DNA from: Providencia heimbachae ATCC 35613
GTDB taxonomy: Bacteria > Pseudomonadota > Gammaproteobacteria > Enterobacterales > Enterobacteriaceae
Reading direction: 5' to 3'
NCBI RefSeq assembly: GCF_001655055.1
Contig: NZ_LXEW01000035.1
Location: 62,001 to 126,000, forward strand
DNA length: 64,000 nt
Shown here: piece by piece, positions 59,680-64,000 of the stretch
How the letters are laid out: each line of letters opens with the position of its first letter
Position numbering within the stretch: position 1 is the stretch's first letter
Made by a program: the position numbers and the translations under genes
Notes under the pieces: model-generated
The model's database searches: none
Seen by the model: the letters and a program-made list of their open reading frames with translations, nothing else
What the model was told of the DNA's origin: nothing

Positions 59680-59830
59680 ATATCCACAATAAAATCATTT
59701 TTGTAAGTTTGCGCTAAGTCAAAATTTATTTAGCTAACCCATTGATTTTATTTTCTTGTTTTACCTGTTGATATTTTCTTAGTTGTTGAATCTAATAAGT
59801 AACATAAAATTACCCACATAGTTATCCACA
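59680..59830 (+). promoter_or_regulatory. DnaA-box-like sites upstream of polA
   Basis: A perfect TTATCCACA lies at 59822-59830, and a one-mismatch copy, ATATCCACA, at 59680-59688, in the 386-base dsbA-polA gap. The gap also contains seven consecutive G (59904-59910) and no gene that I can see. Control of polA by DnaA is only a guess. Confidence 0.45.
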
Positions 59831-60005
59831 GGTTGACTAATAAGCGATATGATTTCAAAGGGTGATTAATTGGGTGAGAAATACTCACTCAGGCTTACTT
59901 TTTGGGGGGGAGTACAAACAGGAATTTGAATCTCAGAGTGTATCTAAGGCCACATTGTGGCATCCTATTACTATTCGTTTCCGATAAAAAAGATGATGAC
60001 AGATT

Positions 60006-62804
60006 ATGGCTCAGATTGCAGAAAATCCCCTTATTTTGGTCGATGGTTCCTCTTACCTGTACCGTGCATATCATGCATTTCCTCCACTGACCAATAGCGC
60101 AGGGGAGCCTACTGGAGCCATGTATGGTGTACTTAACATGCTACGGAGTTTGGTTATGCAGTATAAGCCAAGTCATGTGGCCGTTGTCTTTGATGCCAAA
60201 GGGAAAACATTTCGTGATGAACTGTTCGAAAGTTATAAATCACACCGCCCTCCGATGCCTGACGACTTGCGTGAACAAATAGCGCCTCTGCATGAAATGG
60301 TGGAAGCGATGGGCTTGCCATTATTGGTTGTTCCAGGGGTAGAGGCAGACGACGTTATTGGTACTTTAGCACGCGAAGCTAGCCAAAAAGGGATGTCTGT
60401 TCTGATCAGCACCGGCGATAAAGATATGGCTCAGCTGGTGGAGCCGAATGTCACGCTAATCAATACCATGACTAACACCATTTTAGGACCCGATGAGGTC
60501 AAAGATAAATATGGTGTGCCACCTGAACTGATTATTGATTTCCTTGCATTAATGGGCGATTCATCTGACAACATTCCCGGAGTCCCTGGGGTCGGTGAGA
60601 AAACTGCACTTGCGTTACTGCAAGGAATTGGCAGTTTAGAATCTATTTATAATGATCTTGATGCCATTGCACCATTAGGTTTTCGAGGATCGAAGACATT
60701 AGCGCCTAAAATGGCTGAAAATCGTGAATTAGCGTTTTTATCCTACCAACTAGCGACGATAAAAACAGATGTAGAACTCGAAAAGTGCTGTGAAGAATTA
60801 CAGGTAGCACAGCCTGATCCAGACAAACTTCATCAACTGTTTAGTCGCTATGAATTCAAACGGTGGTTAGTCGACGTTGAAAATGGTAGCTGGATGGAAG
60901 CCAAGGCAGGTAAAGCCCCCACAAATCGTGCGACAGCGACTAAGCCCGTTGCGGCAGCTACACCTGTAGCACCTGCACCTACATTGAGTGCGGAAAACTA
61001 TCAAACAATTCTAGAAAAAGCAGATTTAGTGCATTGGATAGAAAAATTAACTTCAGCGCCATTGTTTGCTTTTGATACAGAAACAGACAGTTTAGATACA
61101 CAGGAAGCTCGCCTTGTCGGGATGTCTTTTGCTATCGAAGCGGGTCATGCTGCTTACCTACCACTCGGCCATGATTATCTTGATGCGCCTGTGCAATTGC
61201 CCCTCGATGAAGTGATTGCATTGATGAAACCTATTCTTGAGAATGAAAAAATCCTTAAAGTAGGCCAAAACTTAAAATATGATGCTGAAGTACTTGAAAA
61301 TTATGGTATTGAACTGAAAGGTATTGCCTTTGATACCATGTTGGAATCGTATGTGCTCAATAGCGTTGCGGGCATGGGGCGCCATGATATGGACAGCCTT
61401 GCAGACCGCCATCTCAACCATAAAACAGTCAGTTTTGAAGAAATTGCAGGCAAAGGTAAAAAGCAGCTAACGTTTAATCAAATCGCATTAGAAGAAGCGG
61501 CAAATTATGCCGCGGAAGATGCGGATGTTACGTTACTTTTGCATCAAGCACTTTATCCTCAATTAGAAGCAGAACCAAAGCTTGCGCATATATTTCATAA
61601 TATTGAAATACCGCTAGTACCCGTATTGGTCAGAATGGAACGTAAAGGGGTGCTTATTGATGCCTCTGTTTTAGCGGCACAATCAAAGATCATTACTGCA
61701 CGTTTAGCTGAACTTGAAAAAGAAGCGTTTGAGCTGGCAGGAGAAGAATTTAACCTTGCTTCGCCAAAACAGTTGCAGGTCATTTTATTTGAGAAACTGC
61801 AATTACCTATTATTAAGAAAACGCCAAGTGGTGCGGCTTCAACCAATGAAGAAGTGTTGGAAGAACTCGCGCTTAATCATGCGCTACCGAAATTATTACT
61901 TGAACATCGCAGCCTAGCAAAACTGAAATCGACTTATACGGATAAGTTACCCTTAATGATAAGCCCAAGAACACAGCGTGTTCATACTTCTTATCATCAA
62001 GCGGTAACGGCGACAGGGCGTTTATCATCTCGTGATCCTAACTTACAAAATATCCCAGTAAGAACCGAAGAAGGGCGTCGAATTCGCCAGGCATTTATTG
62101 CTCGTAAGGGTTATAAAGTGATGGCGGCGGACTACTCGCAAATCGAATTACGCATTATGGCGCATTTATCACAAGATAAAGGCCTTTTAACCGCTTTTGC
62201 TGAAGGCAAAGATATTCATAAAGCGACTGCGGCAGAGGTATTTGGTGTTGCGCTTGAGGATGTTACCAACGATCAACGTCGTAGTGCGAAAGCGATTAAC
62301 TTTGGTTTGATATATGGTATGAGCGCTTTTGGTCTTGCGCGTCAGTTAGGCATTCCTCGAGGTGAAGCACAACGTTATATGGATCTCTACTTTGAGCGCT
62401 ATCCCGGTGTATTGCGTTATATGGAAAACACCCGTTTACAAGCATCAGAGCAAGGCTATGTTGAAACCTTAGAAGGCCGTCGACTCTACTTAGCAGATAT
62501 TAATGCGAGTAATGGGATGCGCCGAAAAGCCGCTGAACGTGAAGCGATTAATGCGCCAATGCAAGGCACAGCCGCAGATATTATCAAGAAAGCCATGATT
62601 GCGGTTGACGAATGGTTGCAAACGGAAAAACCTAATGCAGATATGCTCATGCAAGTGCACGATGAATTGGTGTTTGAGGTTAAAGAATCTGAGCTTGAGC
62701 ATGTGCAGGAAAAAGTACAAGCATTGATGGAGCAAAGCATGACTCTCGATGTGCCATTGAAGGTGGATGTTGGGGTGGGTGATAATTGGGATGAAGCCCA
62801 CTAG
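60006..62804 (+). CDS. polA: DNA polymerase I
   Basis: Repair and Okazaki-fragment polymerase of 932 residues (E. coli 928). The 5' nuclease domain (1 to about 290; [46 protein letters not shown]) is joined by an Ala/Pro/Thr-rich linker (about 302-332) to the 3'-5' exonuclease ([12 protein letters not shown], so proofreading acidic residues are kept) and the polymerase domain: motif A DYSQIELR, motif [15 protein letters not shown] and motif [11 protein letters not shown]. It is followed by a hairpin, then yiaA and spf. Confidence 0.99.
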   Translation: MAQIAENPLILVDGSSYLYRAYHAFPPLTNSAGEPTGAMYGVLNMLRSLVMQYKPSHVAVVFDAKGKTFRDELFESYKSHRPPMPDDLREQIAPLHEMVEAMGLPLLVVPGVEADDVIGTLAREASQKGMSVLISTGDKDMAQLVEPNVTLINTMTNTILGPDEVKDKYGVPPELIIDFLALMGDSSDNIPGVPGVGEKTALALLQGIGSLESIYNDLDAIAPLGFRGSKTLAPKMAENRELAFLSYQLATIKTDVELEKCCEELQVAQPDPDKLHQLFSRYEFKRWLVDVENGSWMEAKAGKAPTNRATATKPVAAATPVAPAPTLSAENYQTILEKADLVHWIEKLTSAPLFAFDTETDSLDTQEARLVGMSFAIEAGHAAYLPLGHDYLDAPVQLPLDEVIALMKPILENEKILKVGQNLKYDAEVLENYGIELKGIAFDTMLESYVLNSVAGMGRHDMDSLADRHLNHKTVSFEEIAGKGKKQLTFNQIALEEAANYAAEDADVTLLLHQALYPQLEAEPKLAHIFHNIEIPLVPVLVRMERKGVLIDASVLAAQSKIITARLAELEKEAFELAGEEFNLASPKQLQVILFEKLQLPIIKKTPSGAASTNEEVLEELALNHALPKLLLEHRSLAKLKSTYTDKLPLMISPRTQRVHTSYHQAVTATGRLSSRDPNLQNIPVRTEEGRRIRQAFIARKGYKVMAADYSQIELRIMAHLSQDKGLLTAFAEGKDIHKATAAEVFGVALEDVTNDQRRSAKAINFGLIYGMSAFGLARQLGIPRGEAQRYMDLYFERYPGVLRYMENTRLQASEQGYVETLEGRRLYLADINASNGMRRKAAEREAINAPMQGTAADIIKKAMIAVDEWLQTEKPNADMLMQVHDELVFEVKESELEHVQEKVQALMEQSMTLDVPLKVDVGVGDNWDEAH

Positions 62805-62862
62805 GGTTAAATATTTTCATTTACTATCAACGGTTAACTCACTTAATGAGTGAGAATTCAAT

Positions 62863-62896
62863 AATACCCTATTGATTGTACTATCAATAGGGTATT
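62863..62896 (+). terminator. Terminator after polA
   Basis: A perfect 14-base-pair stem (62863-62876 with 62883-62896, AATACCCTATTGAT and its complement) has a six-base loop and is followed by ATTTTA. The rest of 62805-63143 is AT-rich with no gene seen. Confidence 0.85.
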
Positions 62897-63143
62897 ATTT
62901 TATGATATCTAAAAATAATAGTAACCATTTCTAGCAGATATCTTATTATTATTTATCCTTACCTTTTATTAATTCTAATATATTTCAATGTAATATGGCC
63001 AATTTAAAACCTTTAAAATAATAATATACTAATTATTGTTATAAACAGCTGCATCAAACTGTATTTGATTTAATTTCTTACGAAAATAGTAACGTCAAAG
63101 ATTTAGGTTGTGCTATATTCCAGTTTTACTTAAGGAGAGATTA

Positions 63144-63617
63144 ATGATGGTCAAGGGTGAAAGTAATTCTGAGCGTGAATTTACAGGGTTTAATGCATTC
63201 AATGCAATATCTTGGATTGCAGTAATTGGTGGAATTATCGTTTATTTAGCGGGATTATGGCGCTCAGAGATGGAGTTGAATGAAAAAGGATATTATTTTG
63301 CTATCTTGCTTTTGGGGTTATTTTCTTCAATTTCGGTTCAAAAAACAGTTAGAGATAAGCTTGATAATATTCCTACCACGCAGTCTTATTATTTTGCCTG
63401 TATGTTTGCTTTTTTTGCCTCAATTGCATTAATGGCAATAGGGCTATTTAATGCGGCTTTATTACCGAGTGAAAAAGGGTTCTATGGTATTGCTTTTTTC
63501 TTATGCTTATTTGGTTCTATTGCTGTGCAAAAAAATATTAGGGATATGGCAGGACATGCAACGCCTGTAAAGAAAACAGATATAGTTGATGTTATTAATC
63601 AAAGCCAAGAAAGTTAA
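63144..63617 (+). CDS. yiaA: YiaA-family inner-membrane protein
   Basis: Protein of 157 residues with two copies of the YiaA/YiaB two-helix domain: ISWIAVIGG...[34 protein letters not shown] and [10 protein letters not shown]...[35 protein letters not shown]. It closely resembles E. coli YiaA; function unknown. Start chosen at the ATG 63144, seven bases after AAGGAG; the directly following ATG is equally possible. In E. coli yiaA is not near polA, so this gene has moved. Confidence 0.9.
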   Translation: MMVKGESNSEREFTGFNAFNAISWIAVIGGIIVYLAGLWRSEMELNEKGYYFAILLLGLFSSISVQKTVRDKLDNIPTTQSYYFACMFAFFASIALMAIGLFNAALLPSEKGFYGIAFFLCLFGSIAVQKNIRDMAGHATPVKKTDIVDVINQSQES

Positions 63618-63642
63618 AAATAGTTTCTGAACAAAAATTATA

Positions 63643-63677
63643 TATGCCGGCTTATTACTCGCTAATAAGTCGGCATA
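63643..63677. terminator. yiaA terminator
   Basis: TATGCCGGCTTATTA and TAATAAGTCGGCATA form a 15-base stem with one G-T pair and end in TTT. Confidence 0.8.
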
Positions 63678-63825
63678 TTTATGCGATATATATCTCATAA
63701 ATATGTAATAAAAATACGTTTTTTGAGTTTTTTAATCATATTTAGCTAGCTGAATCGTAGAAAGCAATGAAAAAAAATTACAAAAAGGCTTTTTTTCGGG
63801 TAGAAAATAAAGTAAAGTAGTCTCC

Positions 63826-63935
63826 GTAGGGTACAGAGGTAAGATGTTCTATCTTTCAGACCTTTTACTTCACGTAATCGGATTTAGCTGAATATTAGCT
63901 GCTCCAGTCAAAGTTTTTGACTGGAGCATTTTTTT
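63826..63935 (+). ncRNA. spf: Spot 42 small RNA
   Basis: The first about 59 bases, beginning GTAGGGTACAGAGGTAAG, match E. coli Spot 42 as I recall it, including its single-stranded target-pairing regions. The 3' part is an intrinsic terminator: GCTCCAGTCA and TGACTGGAGC with a T-run. Length about 110 bases against 109. In E. coli this Hfq-binding RNA is repressed by CRP-cAMP and silences carbon-use genes. A -10-like TAAAGT is at 63813-63818. It lies downstream of polA as in E. coli, but with yiaA between. Confidence 0.96.
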
Positions 63936-64000
63936 ATCTAAAATTCAGTAGATTAGCTAATTTGGCCGTTGCACGCCACGTTCGGCGTACAAGGTTAATG
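63936..64000. other. Window end, unassigned
   Basis: Bases after spf are too few to assign. A minus-strand frame (…AERGVQRPN, stop near 63958) is open to the edge and could be the end of the next gene; in E. coli that would be engB (yihA), but the match is not recognisable. Confidence 0.3.

Noticed and set aside
59680-59830. A replication origin near polA
   Set aside because: Only two DnaA-box-like sequences and no AT-rich 13-mer array or origin gene set.

Overview
The window is a 64 kb piece of an enterobacterial chromosome that looks like Providencia or a close relative in the Morganellaceae. The reasons are very close protein similarity to E. coli K-12 housekeeping genes as I remember them, an AT-rich base composition, AT-rich spacers, and E. 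coli-type gene blocks that have been reshuffled and trimmed. Genus and species cannot be proven from this sequence alone. I see no prophage, transposase, integrase, rRNA operon or CRISPR array. Comparisons with E. coli gene order are from general knowledge, not from a search.

Layout: (1) 0.2-4.8 kb: the nitrogen-control operon glnA-glnL-glnG on the minus strand, with a readable sigma-54 promoter, two NtrC enhancer sites upstream of glnA and an NtrC operator before glnL. (2) 4.8-6.1 kb: a PadR/YqjI-type metal-responsive repressor with a repeat-built His/Cys-rich tail and a three-site operator array around its own promoter. (3) 6.1-14.8 kb: bipA, the abgA-abgB-abgT cluster for p-aminobenzoyl-glutamate with divergent abgR, then yihX, dtd and fabY. 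(4) 15.8-26.6 kb: yicH, xanP, gltS and the gmk-rpoZ-spoT-trmH-recG operon (guanine nucleotides, stringent response, tRNA modification, fork repair). (5) 27-37.3 kb: yicG, yidR, yidQ, yidE (without ibpAB), avtA, tag and glyQS. (6) 37.4-39.4 kb: tRNA-Pro(TGG) and an orphan TpsB-type outer-membrane transporter. (7) 40-48.4 kb: the dppABCDF dipeptide importer, a sensor-only remnant of the PdeK/YhjK family, and the pseudo-peptidase yhjJ. (8) 48.4-57.4 kb: a beta-lactamase-fold hydrolase, a nitronate monooxygenase-like protein, yhjD, a DUF1090 protein, rlmJ, gor, a glutathione transferase, a WYL regulator and mobBA. (9) 57.7-64 kb: yihD, srkA, dsbA, polA, yiaA and the Spot 42 sRNA gene (spf).

Most genes are core metabolism, nutrient uptake and quality control. 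The signals least explained by ordinary core-genome annotation are: the repeat-expanded YqjI-like regulator and its operator architecture; the truncated cyclic-di-GMP phosphodiesterase that keeps only its periplasmic sensor and HAMP region; the TpsB transporter with no partner exoprotein and an altered VRGF motif, located beside a tRNA gene; an orphan strong terminator that suggests a small RNA downstream of yidE; and the 64 kb separation of polA-spf from glnG, which lie only a few genes apart in E. coli. I did not find convincing evidence for a wholly new multi-gene system.
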